Assembly (NCBI RefSeq): GCF_018070345.1
Contig: NZ_JAGPXX010000001.1
Coordinates: forward strand, 1-64,000
DNA length: 64,000 bases
Reading direction: 5' to 3'
Origin: Streptomyces sp. F63
GTDB taxonomy: Bacteria; Actinomycetota; Actinomycetes; Streptomycetales; Streptomycetaceae
Both the position numbers and the translations under genes were made by a program. Below, one piece after another: positions 7,713 to 16,824 of this stretch (position 1 is the stretch's first letter; each line of letters begins with the position of its first letter). The notes beneath the pieces are model-generated. The model saw only the letters and a program-made list of their open reading frames with translations. It was not told the DNA's origin and did not search any database.

Positions 7713-9662
7713 ATGGGATCTGAGCAGCCGACGTCCGGTCCGGGCAGAGGGCCGGGGCCGGGGCCGGCCGACGCGGATCTGCTCCGGCGTACCGCGGACG
7801 GGCACGACACGGCCTTCGAGGAGTTCTTCCGGCGCCATGCCGTCGCCGTCCGGCGTCACGCCCGCGCCTGGTGCCACGACACGGACCGCGCCGACGACCT
7901 GACGACCGAAGCCTTCGCCCGTACGCTCCGGGAGATCCGTGGTGGCGACCGCCCGGAGGCTCCCGAGCGGATGCATCTGCTGGTGACGGTCCGCAGGGTG
8001 GCCGCGGAGTGGGCTCGGACGGGGAGGCACAGCCGGCTCCGTCCCGGGTTCGCCGACTTCGCCGCCCTCGCGGAGGCCACCGGTCCCGCCCGTGCCGTCC
8101 ACGGCACCCGGCCCCCCGGTGGCACGGGGGCGGCGGGCGCACCCGCAGGGGATGTGGACAGCGCGGCAGCGCGGCAGTCCGCCGTTTCCGCGGACGGCCC
8201 GGGCCCGGCCGGGCCCGGGAGCAGCGGGACGGAGGCGGCCGTCTGGATGCGGGCGATGCGGGAGGCGGAGCGTTCGGAAGTCGTCCGGGCTTTCCACGCG
8301 CTGCCCTTGCACCGGCAGACCATGCTCTGGCACACCCTGGTCGAAGCGGAGCCGACGCAGAGCGCCGCCCGGCTGCTCGGACTGCGCCCCGAGGCTGCGG
8401 CCGCAGAGGCGGACCGGGCCCGGAGGGAGCTGGAACTGGCTTGTCTGCGGGTCCGGTTGACGGAAGCACGGGCCGCAGGCGGTGACTGTCCGGGCTCCGC
8501 TCCGCTCGTCGCCGCGTATGCCGAAGACGGCCCGCGGGCACGCACGGCGCGGCGATTGCGCCGGCACCTCGTGGCCTGCGCGCGGTGCCGGGCGGCCGTA
8601 CGGGACGCGGCGGACGCCGGTGTCCGGCTGCGGATGGCGCTGCCTGTCGCCGTGCTCGGCCCGTGCACGGACGGGTACCCGCGGCCGGCGGCCGGAGCCG
8701 TCGCTCCGCGAAGGCGTCGGAGCGGTGCGGAGGTGGACCGCGGCACTGCCGAGGGTGTCGGTGTGCTGATGCGGATGGGAACGGCGGCCGGGCTGGCGGC
8801 CGCCACCGCCGTCACTCTCGTGGGGCTGGCCTGGGATGTCGGCACGCCCGACACCGGCCCCCGCGCCGGCCGCGCCCCATCCCCCGAGGCCTCCTGGGAG
8901 CCGGTGCCCAGCTCCCGCGCGAGCCGCTCTCCGGTGCGGGAGGCGCTTCCCGGGCCGGAGGCCGCGCCGACGCAGACCAGGCGGGAGGAAACCCTGTCCC
9001 GGACGCCGTCCGATCCGGGACCGGAGGCGTCGGGGAGCCCCGCAGAAAGCGTGGGACCGGTGGATCCCGGGGGCGGGTCCTCCGGCGCGTTCTCCCCGGG
9101 TCCGCCCGCCTCCGCGCCGGGCGGACCCCCGTCATCCCCCTCGGCGCCCGTTTCCGGTTCCCCGCCGCCGCCGTCCTCCGCCCCCGCCCCGGGTCCGACC
9201 GGGCCGTCCGCCGAGCCGAAACCGGCTCCGTTGGCGTACGACATCGGCGAACTGGCGTATGACACGCACGGCGACGGCACGCGGCCGGAGGTGCGCAGCG
9301 CCGGGAGTTCCTGGCTGTGGCCCCGTCAGGATCTGTCGGTTGCAGGGGAGTCGTTCCCGGCGGGGGTGACCGTGCAGGCCCGGTCGTCCGTCACGATCGA
9401 TCTCAACCGTGCCTGCACGGCATACGACGCGCGGGTCGGACTGGACGATCTGCGGCCTGTGCCGGGGGCCGCCCGGTTCTCCGTCTACGGGGACGGCGCG
9501 CTGCTGTGGCGCTCGGGCGTCCTGCGCGACGGGGACGCGGCTGCGCCGGTCCAGGTGCCGCTGGCGGGTGTCCGGACCATCCGGCTGGTCGTCGAGCCGC
9601 ACCAGGAGCGCCACGCGCAGGCGCTGGCGGACTGGGCGGGGGCGCGCATCAGTTGCCGCTGA
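7713..9662 (+). CDS. ECF sigma factor fused to zinc-finger anti-sigma, membrane segment and NPCBM domain
   Basis: 649 residues. Residues ~19-80 resemble sigma region 2 (DLLRRTADGHDTAFEEFF, RADDLTTEAFARTL). Residues ~190-250 resemble region 4 (FHALPLHRQTMLWHTLVE, SAARLLGL). Residues ~265-310 hold a ZAS-like anti-sigma motif, HLVACARC (H-x3-C-x2-C). One transmembrane helix lies at ~355-376, followed by a Pro/Ser/Gly-rich stretch to ~508. The C-terminus (~509-649) resembles an NPCBM/NEW2 carbohydrate-binding domain. This architecture and location match SCO4117, reported to control development and secondary metabolism. A regulator tethered in the membrane with an external glycan-binding domain is implied. 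The start at ATG 7713 is moderately certain. Confidence 0.8.
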   Translation: MGSEQPTSGPGRGPGPGPADADLLRRTADGHDTAFEEFFRRHAVAVRRHARAWCHDTDRADDLTTEAFARTLREIRGGDRPEAPERMHLLVTVRRVAAEWARTGRHSRLRPGFADFAALAEATGPARAVHGTRPPGGTGAAGAPAGDVDSAAARQSAVSADGPGPAGPGSSGTEAAVWMRAMREAERSEVVRAFHALPLHRQTMLWHTLVEAEPTQSAARLLGLRPEAAAAEADRARRELELACLRVRLTEARAAGGDCPGSAPLVAAYAEDGPRARTARRLRRHLVACARCRAAVRDAADAGVRLRMALPVAVLGPCTDGYPRPAAGAVAPRRRRSGAEVDRGTAEGVGVLMRMGTAAGLAAATAVTLVGLAWDVGTPDTGPRAGRAPSPEASWEPVPSSRASRSPVREALPGPEAAPTQTRREETLSRTPSDPGPEASGSPAESVGPVDPGGGSSGAFSPGPPASAPGGPPSSPSAPVSGSPPPPSSAPAPGPTGPSAEPKPAPLAYDIGELAYDTHGDGTRPEVRSAGSSWLWPRQDLSVAGESFPAGVTVQARSSVTIDLNRACTAYDARVGLDDLRPVPGAARFSVYGDGALLWRSGVLRDGDAAAPVQVPLAGVRTIRLVVEPHQERHAQALADWAGARISCR

Positions 9663-10072
9663 GCGGTGACCGGGACGCGCCCGCGGCGCGGCGAACGCGG
9701 CTGCTGCCGGTCGCGCGGACGGGCGACACCCGGACACCCCTGGTTGCCCGGCCCCGGAAAGCGGTCCCGTCCGGTTCCGCCGTTCCGAGCCGCCGTTCCG
9801 AGCCGCCGTTCCCGGCCTGTGGGGAACGGGTACCGCTCGTCCGGTTCGGAACGGCGGGCTTCCGGGGCTTCCGGCGCGGAGCGCCTCAGAGCCTCCGGCG
9901 GGCTTCCCCTCAGGTCTTGCGGCCCGTCACGGCGGCGGCTTCTCCGGCGCGTCGGCGTCCGGCCGCCGCCGGTCCGCGGTCCGTCAGACGATTCCGCCGG
10001 GCCACGACTCCGCCGGGCCACGGGACCGCCCGCCCGGGATCACCGTCCACCGCCGCGTGACGGCTCAGCGGC
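9663..10072. other. convergent intergenic region with long hairpin
   Basis: 410 bp between converging genes with no supported gene. CCGCCGTTCCGAGCCG occurs at 9777-9792 and again at 9790-9805. The second copy can pair with 9842-9857 over about 16 positions (one G-U, 36-nt loop), which could serve as a bidirectional terminator. Confidence 0.5.
9790..9857. terminator. candidate bidirectional terminator
   Basis: A 16-position stem with a 36-nt loop between two convergent genes. It lacks a U-tract, as is common in Streptomyces terminators. Confidence 0.4.
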
Positions 10073-12217
10073 TCACAGAGCCGGGCGCGAGGTACCCGGC
10101 ACCCCTCCGGACACCGCACGCTGCCTCGGCGCATCCGAGCCCGTCCAGCAGCTTCCCCGGCGTGCGACCAGCCGGCGCAGCCAGAGCTCGGTGGAGACCA
10201 GTTCGGCCAGGCCGTCCAGCGGGACCGGTTCTCCCCGGGCCGCCGCGCGCAGCGCCTTGCGCACCACCCGGGCCTCCACCAGCCCCGCATCCGCCAGCAG
10301 CGGCGCGTCGAAGAGGGCCACGAGCCCGTCGACCGAGGCCCGCAGCCCGGCCCGGACGGAGGCCGCCTGCGAGGCCTGGGACGGAGCACCCCAGCCGGGG
10401 GGCAGGTCGTGGATGCCCGCGCCCGCCAGCACGGTGCGCAACACCGAGGCACGCGCCCCCGGCTGGACACGGAGCGCCTCGGGCAGCGCGCGGCAGGCCC
10501 GGACGACCTGGTTGTCGAGGAAGGGTGCGTGCAGCCGCTGGTTTCTGATCTCGGCGGCCTGTTCGAAGACCCGGTGGTCGGCCGCGTGGCGGACGAGCGC
10601 GGCGTTGGCGCGCCGTTCGCCCGGGCGCTCCACGGTGCCGGGACGGGATGCCGCGTCGTGGAGGCGCACCGACACCTCGGCGAGCGCCTCGCCCGTCAGC
10701 CAGCGTGCCGCGGGGCCGGGGCGGCACCAGGCGAGCGCGGCGAGGGAGGCGTCCACGGCGCCGGCGTCCGCGGCCGCCAACGGAAGGCCGCGGACCTGGC
10801 CGCCCTGGCCGTTCGCGTCGGTGAAGCGGCGCTCCAGCAGCATCCCGGCCACGTCCCGCACGCCCTCGCGGTACGGCGTGCGGGCGAGGCGGCGCGCCGC
10901 GCGGTAGACGGTGAACGGGACGAAGAGCGACTGGGCGCCGGGGCCGTCGGCGCGGACAAGGGCCGCCATCGGCCGCAGCAGCCGCCGCCGCTGGCGGTCG
11001 AGGAGCAGGTCGGCGAGGCGGGCGGGGTGGGCGTCCAGCACTTGGCGCGCGCCGTGGCCGACGATGTGGTCGGCGCTGCCCGCGGCGAGCCGGTAGCGGT
11101 GGCGGGCGGCGGTGACGAGGGACGGGCCGGGCTCGTCGGTGAGGAAGACGGTGTCGAGGCCGGCGTACGGCAGGGCTTCCTCGCCCCCGGGGACGACGAC
11201 GTGGTGCAGGCGGGGATTGGCGGCGAGGCCGCGGGCCCGCTCGAGCTCGGCCTCGCGCTCCCGGCCGCCGCCCGCGGCGAGGTCGTTGAAGGTGACGGCC
11301 AGCAGTCGCTCGCCGGCGCCGTGGTGGCCCAGGAGCGTACCGGGGTTGCCCGGGAGACCGGCCGCGAGCAGGGCGAGGGTGGAGGAGGCGCTGCCGCCCG
11401 AGAGGTCGGCGCCTATGCCGGGGACGGGGGCCCCGCGCGCCGCGCGGCGTTCCGCGGGCCCCATGCCGGGCACGGGTCCGGGGTCGGCCGGCTCGGCTTC
11501 CGGAGCGTGCCGGGGGGCGGCGAGGCGGGCGCGTACGGCTTCGACGAGGGCGTCGCGCACGCCCTCGACGGCTTGGCCGGGGTCGAGTTGGGGCGCCGCG
11601 ACGGCGAGCGAGGCGGTCGGTTCGTATCCGGTGATCTCCCGGGCCCCGTCGCGCAGGATGAGGGCGTGGCCGGGCGGCACGCGCTGGACGCCGAGATACG
11701 GGGTTCCGTCGCGCAGGGCCTCCGGGGAGTCGGGGCAGGCGAGCAGCGCGGCGAGGTGGCCGATGTCGAGCTGGGCCTCGACGAGGTCGGCGAGCGGCAG
11801 GGCCGCGGTGGCGTACGCGGTGCCGCCGCGCCAGGGGGTGTGGAAGACGGGGCGGGCTCCGGCCAGATCGCCGGTGACGGTGATGCGGCGGCCGACCTGG
11901 AGCACGGCGGTATAGGCGCCCGGCCAGGCGGTGAGGTGCCGCAGGGCGCCGCCACGGGCGGCGAACAGGGCGACGCGCAACTCCTCGTCGGTGGCGCCGC
12001 AGCAGCCGAGCACGGCGATCCGCGTGAACGGGTCGGCCTGGACGACGCGGATCTCGTCGGGCCGCCAGTCGCCGACGGCCCAGAGCGGATCGGGTCCGGT
12101 CCAGAGCGGCTGGGATCCGACGGGATGGACGGGGTCGTCACCGCCGTCGGCGGTCGTGCTCCACGCCGTGCGGGAAGCGCCTGCGGCGGCACTGCTCCAC
12201 CCCACCAACCACCGCAT
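10073..12217 (-). CDS. asparagine-synthase-like protein (degenerate)
   Basis: 714 residues with the two-domain layout of AsnB-type amidotransferases: an N-terminal Ntn-like half and a C-terminal synthetase half with a PP-loop region. The mature N-terminus reads MRWLVGWSS, lacking the Cys2 needed for glutamine hydrolysis. The PP-loop reads LSGGSASST, where the canonical motif is SGGxDS, so the Asp is replaced. Activity, if any, is therefore probably not ordinary asparagine synthesis. ATG 12217 has GGAGG 5 nt upstream. No lasso-peptide leader peptidase or PqqD-like gene is nearby, so a lasso cyclase role is not supported. It is divergent from the sporulation-associated gene. Confidence 0.75.
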   Translation of the reverse strand: MRWLVGWSSAAAGASRTAWSTTADGGDDPVHPVGSQPLWTGPDPLWAVGDWRPDEIRVVQADPFTRIAVLGCCGATDEELRVALFAARGGALRHLTAWPGAYTAVLQVGRRITVTGDLAGARPVFHTPWRGGTAYATAALPLADLVEAQLDIGHLAALLACPDSPEALRDGTPYLGVQRVPPGHALILRDGAREITGYEPTASLAVAAPQLDPGQAVEGVRDALVEAVRARLAAPRHAPEAEPADPGPVPGMGPAERRAARGAPVPGIGADLSGGSASSTLALLAAGLPGNPGTLLGHHGAGERLLAVTFNDLAAGGGREREAELERARGLAANPRLHHVVVPGGEEALPYAGLDTVFLTDEPGPSLVTAARHRYRLAAGSADHIVGHGARQVLDAHPARLADLLLDRQRRRLLRPMAALVRADGPGAQSLFVPFTVYRAARRLARTPYREGVRDVAGMLLERRFTDANGQGGQVRGLPLAAADAGAVDASLAALAWCRPGPAARWLTGEALAEVSVRLHDAASRPGTVERPGERRANAALVRHAADHRVFEQAAEIRNQRLHAPFLDNQVVRACRALPEALRVQPGARASVLRTVLAGAGIHDLPPGWGAPSQASQAASVRAGLRASVDGLVALFDAPLLADAGLVEARVVRKALRAAARGEPVPLDGLAELVSTELWLRRLVARRGSCWTGSDAPRQRAVSGGVPGTSRPAL

Positions 12218-12834
12218 CGCCGCCTCCACAGCCCGTGGGCAACTCTGTACCCGCCGCACGCAGTCATCGTGCACAGTAGTCCGACAGGTCCGGCATCGGC
12301 CCGGCGACGCTCCGGGAGCGGCATGCCCGCCAACTGGCCGCGGTCCGGGGCAATGTGGGTCCCGTCAGCACCATGCTGCCATGGGGACGGCGCACAGGGG
12401 GCGGTCGGCGGAGCACGCACTCCCATGCCGTGCGCCCCGTTGAGAAGGGCGAAAACAAGCCAAACTTCAGGCGCCGTCAGGAGCGGACGCGGGCCACGGG
12501 AACGGCGCGGCCCGGGAGACGGCCGCCGCCTCCCGGACCGTCCCGCCGCCCGCGGGGAACGAGGCGGCGGGGCCCCGGCCCACTGGATCCGGTGCAGCGG
12601 GCCGGCCCACGCGCTCCCCATGGAAGCGCTCTCGCGGCGGCCGGGACAGCGCGCATGTCCGGGCGCAGGGCCGCGTGTCCCCGGGGCACGGGCCCGGGCG
12701 CGCTCCCCGCCACGGCCACATTCTCGCCAACCGGTACTTCGCCCCTTAACGGTCGGGATGTGGGCAACTACGCTGGGCTTACGAATGCCCCGTGCCTATG
12801 CCGGGGCGGCCGTCGGTGTGTCGAGGGGTGGCTC
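12218..12834. other. divergent intergenic region
   Basis: 617 bp with no supported gene. TACGCT near 12770 is a plausible -10 for the downstream regulator. Otherwise I see nothing distinctive. Confidence 0.5.
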
Positions 12835-14268
12835 ATGTCCAGGGAGCAACGCGGGCCGAACGAGAAGCTCGGCACCGTTCTCGCCCTCGCGGGCATCAGC
12901 AACGCCGGCCTGGCGCGCCGGGTCAACGACCTCGGGGCGCAGCGCGGTCTGACGCTCCGCTACGACAAGACCTCGGTGGCCAGATGGGTCTCCAAAGGCA
13001 TGGTCCCGCAGGGCGCCGCGCCCCACCTGATCGCCGCCGCGATCGGCAGCAAACTCGGCCGTCCCGTGCCTTTGCACGAGATAGGCCTGGCCGACGCCGA
13101 TCCGGCGCCCGAGGTCGGTCTCGCCTTCCCGCGCGCCATCGGTGCCGCGGTCCGCTCGGCCACCGAGCTGTACCGTCTCGACCTCGCCGGGCGCAGGGCG
13201 GGAAGCGGCGGCATCTGGCAGAGCCTGGCCGGATCGTTCGCCGTGAGCGCCTACGCCACGCCCGCCTCACGCTGGCTGATCACGCCCGCCGACAGCAACG
13301 CCGCCCGCGACCCCAGGGAGGCCGAGGCGGCCGGCGCCGACGGCCCGCCGCAGCGCGTCGGGCACAGCGACGTCACCAAACTGCGCGAGGCCGCCGAGGA
13401 CGCCCGCCGCTGGGACTCCAAGTACGGCGGCGGCGACTGGCGTTCGTCCATGGTGCCCGAGTGCCTGCGGGTCGACGCGGCGCCGCTGCTCCTCGGCTCG
13501 TACAGCGACGAGGTCGGGCGTGCCCTGTTCGGCGCGACGGCCGAACTCACCCGGCTCGCCGGGTGGATGGCGTTCGACACCGGCCAGCAGGAGGCGGCGC
13601 AGCGCTACTACATCCAGGCGCTGCGCCTGGCACGCGCCGCGGCCGACGTGCCGCTGGGCGGCTACGTGCTGGCCTCCATGAGCCTCCAGGCCACTTACCG
13701 CGGCTTCGCCGACGAGGGTGTTGACCTCGCCCAGGCGGCCGTGGAACGCAATCGCGGCCTGGCCACCGCCCGCACCATGAGCTTCTTCCGTCTCGTCGAG
13801 GCCCGCGCCCACGCCAAGGCCGGCGACTCGCACGCGGCGAGCGCCGCGCTGCGGTCCGCGGAGGGCTGGCTCGAACGCTCCCGCCCCGGCGACCAGGACC
13901 CCGGCTGGCTGGGGTTCTATTCCGAGGGGCGGTTCGCGGCCGACGCCGCGGAGTGCTACCGCGACCTCAAGGTGCCCCGCCAGGTGCGGCGCTTCACCGA
14001 ACAGGCGCTGTCGCAGCCGACGGAGGAGTTCGTCCGCTCGCACGGGCTGCGGCTGGTCGTCGCCGCGGTGGCCGAACTGGAATCCGGGAATCTGGACGCC
14101 GCGTGCGCGCAGGGGACGCGGGCCGTGGAGGTGGCCGGCCGGATCTCCTCGGCGCGGACCACCGAGTACGTGCGGGACCTGCTGCACCGGCTGGAGCCGT
14201 ACGGGGACGAGCCCCGGGTGGCGGAACTGCGGGAGCGGGCACGGCCGTTGCTGGTGGCGCCGGCGTAG
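12835..14268 (+). CDS. sporulation-associated regulatory protein (helix-turn-helix/TPR-like)
   Basis: 477 residues. The first ~100 residues ([30 protein letters not shown]) look like a helix-turn-helix module. The remainder is alpha-helical with TPR-like repeats ([39 protein letters not shown]). This corresponds by architecture and neighbourhood to proteins annotated as sporulation-associated in Streptomyces (SCO4114 as I recall). ATG 12835 follows a GAGGGG ribosome binding site at 6 nt. The biochemical role is unknown; DNA binding with a scaffold domain is inferred. Confidence 0.75.
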   Translation: MSREQRGPNEKLGTVLALAGISNAGLARRVNDLGAQRGLTLRYDKTSVARWVSKGMVPQGAAPHLIAAAIGSKLGRPVPLHEIGLADADPAPEVGLAFPRAIGAAVRSATELYRLDLAGRRAGSGGIWQSLAGSFAVSAYATPASRWLITPADSNAARDPREAEAAGADGPPQRVGHSDVTKLREAAEDARRWDSKYGGGDWRSSMVPECLRVDAAPLLLGSYSDEVGRALFGATAELTRLAGWMAFDTGQQEAAQRYYIQALRLARAAADVPLGGYVLASMSLQATYRGFADEGVDLAQAAVERNRGLATARTMSFFRLVEARAHAKAGDSHAASAALRSAEGWLERSRPGDQDPGWLGFYSEGRFAADAAECYRDLKVPRQVRRFTEQALSQPTEEFVRSHGLRLVVAAVAELESGNLDAACAQGTRAVEVAGRISSARTTEYVRDLLHRLEPYGDEPRVAELRERARPLLVAPA

Positions 14269-14654
14269 ACCCCACCTCTCAAGCGGAGGGTTCCGGCAGG
14301 GACGCGAACCGGGCCCCCGGAGACGGCGGTACCCCGGGCTCGGCCCGGGTTCCCCGTGGCCGGCCGGCCGGTGCCGCACGGGCGGTCCCGGTGTCCGCCA
14401 CGACGGAGCGGGGCCCCCACGGCCCGCAGGCGACTGTGTGCCGTCGGGCCCTGGTGGTGGGCCGCCGGCCGGTGGCCCCCGACCGGTGGCCTCCAGCCGG
14501 CGGGCCGCCATCATGCGGCGGGGCCTGCCCGATCCGCCCCGAGCAGCGGACCGCCGGCCTTGCCGGTGGAGCTCCGTCGGCAGGTTTCGGGTGGCTGTCA
14601 GTGGGCCAGGGCATCATCGGGAGAGGCGGAGCGCGAGCGGGGAGGTGCGGGGCG
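14269..14654. other. intergenic region upstream of the oxidase gene
   Basis: 386 bp, very GC-rich, with no supported gene, RNA or clear hairpin. Confidence 0.5.
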
Positions 14655-15872
14655 GTGTCGTACGACTGCGACGTCCTGGTGATCGGGGGCGGAATCGTCG
14701 GGCTCTCGTCGGCGTACGCGATCACCCGCGCGGCGCCCGGCACCCGGGTGGTGGTGCTGGAGAAGGAGCCCGGCCCGGGGCGGCACCAGACGGGGCGCAA
14801 CAGCGGCGTGATCCACAGCGGGATCTACTACCGCCCGGGCTCGTTCAAGGCGCGGTTCGCGGTGCGGGGCGCGGCGGAGATGGTGCGGTTCTGCGCCGAG
14901 GAGGGTCTGCCGTACGAGGTGACCGGCAAGCTGATCGTCGCCACCGAACGGCAGGAGTTGCCGCGGCTGCATGCCCTGGTGCAGCGCGGCCGGGAGCACG
15001 GCATACCGGTGCGCGAGCTGGGCCCGGCGCAGATCGCGGAGCACGAGCCGGCGGTGCGGGGGCTGGCCGCGATCCATGTCGGCACCACGGGGGTGTGCGA
15101 CTACGGGGCGGTCGCCCGACGACTGGCCCGGCTGGCGGAGGAGGGGGGCGCGCACATCCGGTACGGCGCCGAGGTGCGGGCCATCGGCCGCCGCTCCTCG
15201 TCGGTGGCGGTGCGCACCGCCGACGGCGCGGTGCTGCGGTCGCGAGCCCTGGTGAACTGCGCCGGGCTGCACAGCGACCGGGTGGCGCGGCTGGCCGGTG
15301 ACGAACCGGGGATGCGCATCATCCCGTTCCGGGGGGAGTACCACGCGCTGGCGCCCGGCCGTGCCGGGCTCGTCCGGGGCTTGGTCTACCCGGTGCCGGA
15401 CCCGGCGTTCCCGTTCCTGGGCGTGCACCTCACCCGGGGCATCGACGGCCGGGTGCACATCGGGCCGAACGCCGTCCCCGCGCTGGCCCGTGAGGGCTAC
15501 GACTGGCGGACCCTGCGCGCCGCCGAGCTCGCCGGGACGCTGGCCTTTCCCGGTTCCTGGCGGATAGCCCGCCGCCACTGGCGGTACGGCACCGGCGAGC
15601 TGCGCCGTTCGCTCTCCCGGAGAGCTTTCACGGAAGCGGTGCGGAGGATGCTGCCCGAGGTTCGCCCAGCGGATCTGGTACCGGCCCCGGCGGGTGTCCG
15701 CGCGCAGGCGGTGCTGCCGGACGGCACACTCGTGGACGATTTCCTGTTCGCCGAGGCCCCCCGGACCGTCCATGTGCTCAACGCCCCCTCCCCGGCCGCC
15801 ACGGCCTCCCTGCCCATCGGGCGCGAGGTGGCGCGGCGGGCCCTGGCCGCCCTGGGCGCGGTGCGGGTGTAG
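14655..15872 (+). CDS. lhgO: L-2-hydroxyglutarate oxidase-like FAD protein
   Basis: 405 residues of the DAO superfamily. A dinucleotide-binding motif GGGIVGLSSAYA lies at ~9-20, and RNSGVIHSGIYYRPGSFKA at ~45-63 is the hallmark of LhgO proteins. Later motifs include FRGEYHAL and LNAPSPAATASLPIG. LhgO oxidises L-2-hydroxyglutarate to 2-oxoglutarate, feeding electrons to the membrane quinone pool or to oxygen. GTG 14655 lies 9 nt after GGAGG. The gene directly precedes trmB but is separated by 88 nt and a new promoter. Confidence 0.88.
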   Translation: MSYDCDVLVIGGGIVGLSSAYAITRAAPGTRVVVLEKEPGPGRHQTGRNSGVIHSGIYYRPGSFKARFAVRGAAEMVRFCAEEGLPYEVTGKLIVATERQELPRLHALVQRGREHGIPVRELGPAQIAEHEPAVRGLAAIHVGTTGVCDYGAVARRLARLAEEGGAHIRYGAEVRAIGRRSSSVAVRTADGAVLRSRALVNCAGLHSDRVARLAGDEPGMRIIPFRGEYHALAPGRAGLVRGLVYPVPDPAFPFLGVHLTRGIDGRVHIGPNAVPALAREGYDWRTLRAAELAGTLAFPGSWRIARRHWRYGTGELRRSLSRRAFTEAVRRMLPEVRPADLVPAPAGVRAQAVLPDGTLVDDFLFAEAPRTVHVLNAPSPAATASLPIGREVARRALAALGAVRV

Positions 15873-15944
15873 GGCCTGCCCGTCCCCTCGCCCGGGCCCC
15901 GAGCCGTGCTTACCCGCCCCGGCCGGAACGGGTACGGGGCGCCG

Positions 15945-15950
15945 TAGAAT
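15945..15950 (+). promoter_or_regulatory. -10 element of trmB (near-leaderless)
   Basis: TAGAAT ends 10 nt before GTG 15961, so the transcript start would fall within about 4 nt of the start codon. No Shine-Dalgarno sequence fits in the gap. Confidence 0.6.
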
Positions 15951-15960
15951 CGGACGTATT

Positions 15961-16779
15961 GTGTCCGATTCCCGTAACCACACGTCCCCGCCGGTGCCCG
16001 AGGCGCGCGGCGCCACCCGCGCCGAGGCCACTCCGCGGGGAGTGAACCGCGCCGAGCGGAAGCTGCTGTTCCCCGAGGGCCCCGCGGCCGATCCGGCCGG
16101 GTCGCACCACGAGCGGCGGATCCGCAGCTTCCGACCGCGCCGCGGGCGGGTGACGGCCGGGCAGGGCGAGGCGCTGCGCCGGCTCTGGCCGACGTGGGGC
16201 CTGGACATCGACGGCCGGTCCACGCTCGATCTCGACGCCCTGTTCGACGGCCTGCCCGTGGTGCTGGAGATCGGCTTCGGCATGGGCGAGGCCACCGCGC
16301 GGATGGCCGCCGACGACCCGGGCACCGGGATCCTCGCCGCCGATGTGCACACCCCCGGCCAGGGCAATCTGCTGGCGCTCGCCGAACGTCAGGGGCTGAC
16401 GAACATCCGGGTGGCCAACGGCGATGCGATCATCCTGCTGCGGGAGATGATCGAGCCGGGCGCCCTGGCGGGGCTGCGGGTGTTCTTCCCCGACCCCTGG
16501 CCCAAGAAGCGGCACCACAAGCGCCGGCTGATCCAGCCGGAGTTCGTGACGCCGGCAGCCGGCCGGCTGCGGCAGGGGGCGCTGTTCCACTGCGCCACCG
16601 ACTGGGAGCCGTACGCCGAGCAGATGCTGGAGGTGCTGACGGCCTGCCCCGAGCTGGAGAACACCCGGCCCGACGGCGGCTACGCCCCCCGGCCCGCGTT
16701 CCGCCCGGTGACCAAGTTCGAAAGCGCCGGCCTGGACAAGGGGCACCGCGTCCACGACCTCCTGTTCCGCCGCCGCTGA
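15961..16779 (+). CDS. trmB: tRNA (guanine-N7-)-methyltransferase
   Basis: 272 residues. SAM-binding motif I is LEIGFGMGEATA at ~105-116, and the TrmB signature FPDPWPKKRHHKRRL is at ~178-192, followed by the TDWEPYAEQM region. The enzyme methylates guanosine 46 in the tRNA variable loop. An N-terminal extension of about 60 basic, low-complexity residues is common in actinobacterial TrmB. GTG 15961 is set by the TAGAAT promoter close upstream. It is followed 45 nt later by a PrsW-like gene with its own promoter. Confidence 0.95.
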   Translation: MSDSRNHTSPPVPEARGATRAEATPRGVNRAERKLLFPEGPAADPAGSHHERRIRSFRPRRGRVTAGQGEALRRLWPTWGLDIDGRSTLDLDALFDGLPVVLEIGFGMGEATARMAADDPGTGILAADVHTPGQGNLLALAERQGLTNIRVANGDAIILLREMIEPGALAGLRVFFPDPWPKKRHHKRRLIQPEFVTPAAGRLRQGALFHCATDWEPYAEQMLEVLTACPELENTRPDGGYAPRPAFRPVTKFESAGLDKGHRVHDLLFRRR

Positions 16780-16812
16780 CCGAAGGCCGACGCACCGCGG
16801 GCGGCCTCTCGT

Positions 16813-16818
16813 TAGGGT
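16813..16818 (+). promoter_or_regulatory. -10 element of the PrsW-like gene (leaderless)
   Basis: TAGGGT ends 6 nt before ATG 16825 with no ribosome binding site, predicting transcription to begin at or next to the start codon. Confidence 0.6.
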
Positions 16819-16824
16819 CGGTGG

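Noticed and set aside
7018..8541. Minus-strand frames opposite the AtrA-like and sigma-fusion genes
   Set aside because: Arg/Pro/Gly-rich translations without motifs; the plus strand has recognisable HTH and sigma regions.
10073..12217. Lasso-peptide cyclase and biosynthetic cluster
   Set aside because: No leader peptidase, PqqD-like protein or precursor peptide nearby; the PP-loop is degenerate.
12835..14268. Naming the sporulation-associated protein nsdA
   Set aside because: Architecture is of a similar kind, but the neighbourhood corresponds to SCO4114, not to the nsdA locus as I remember it.
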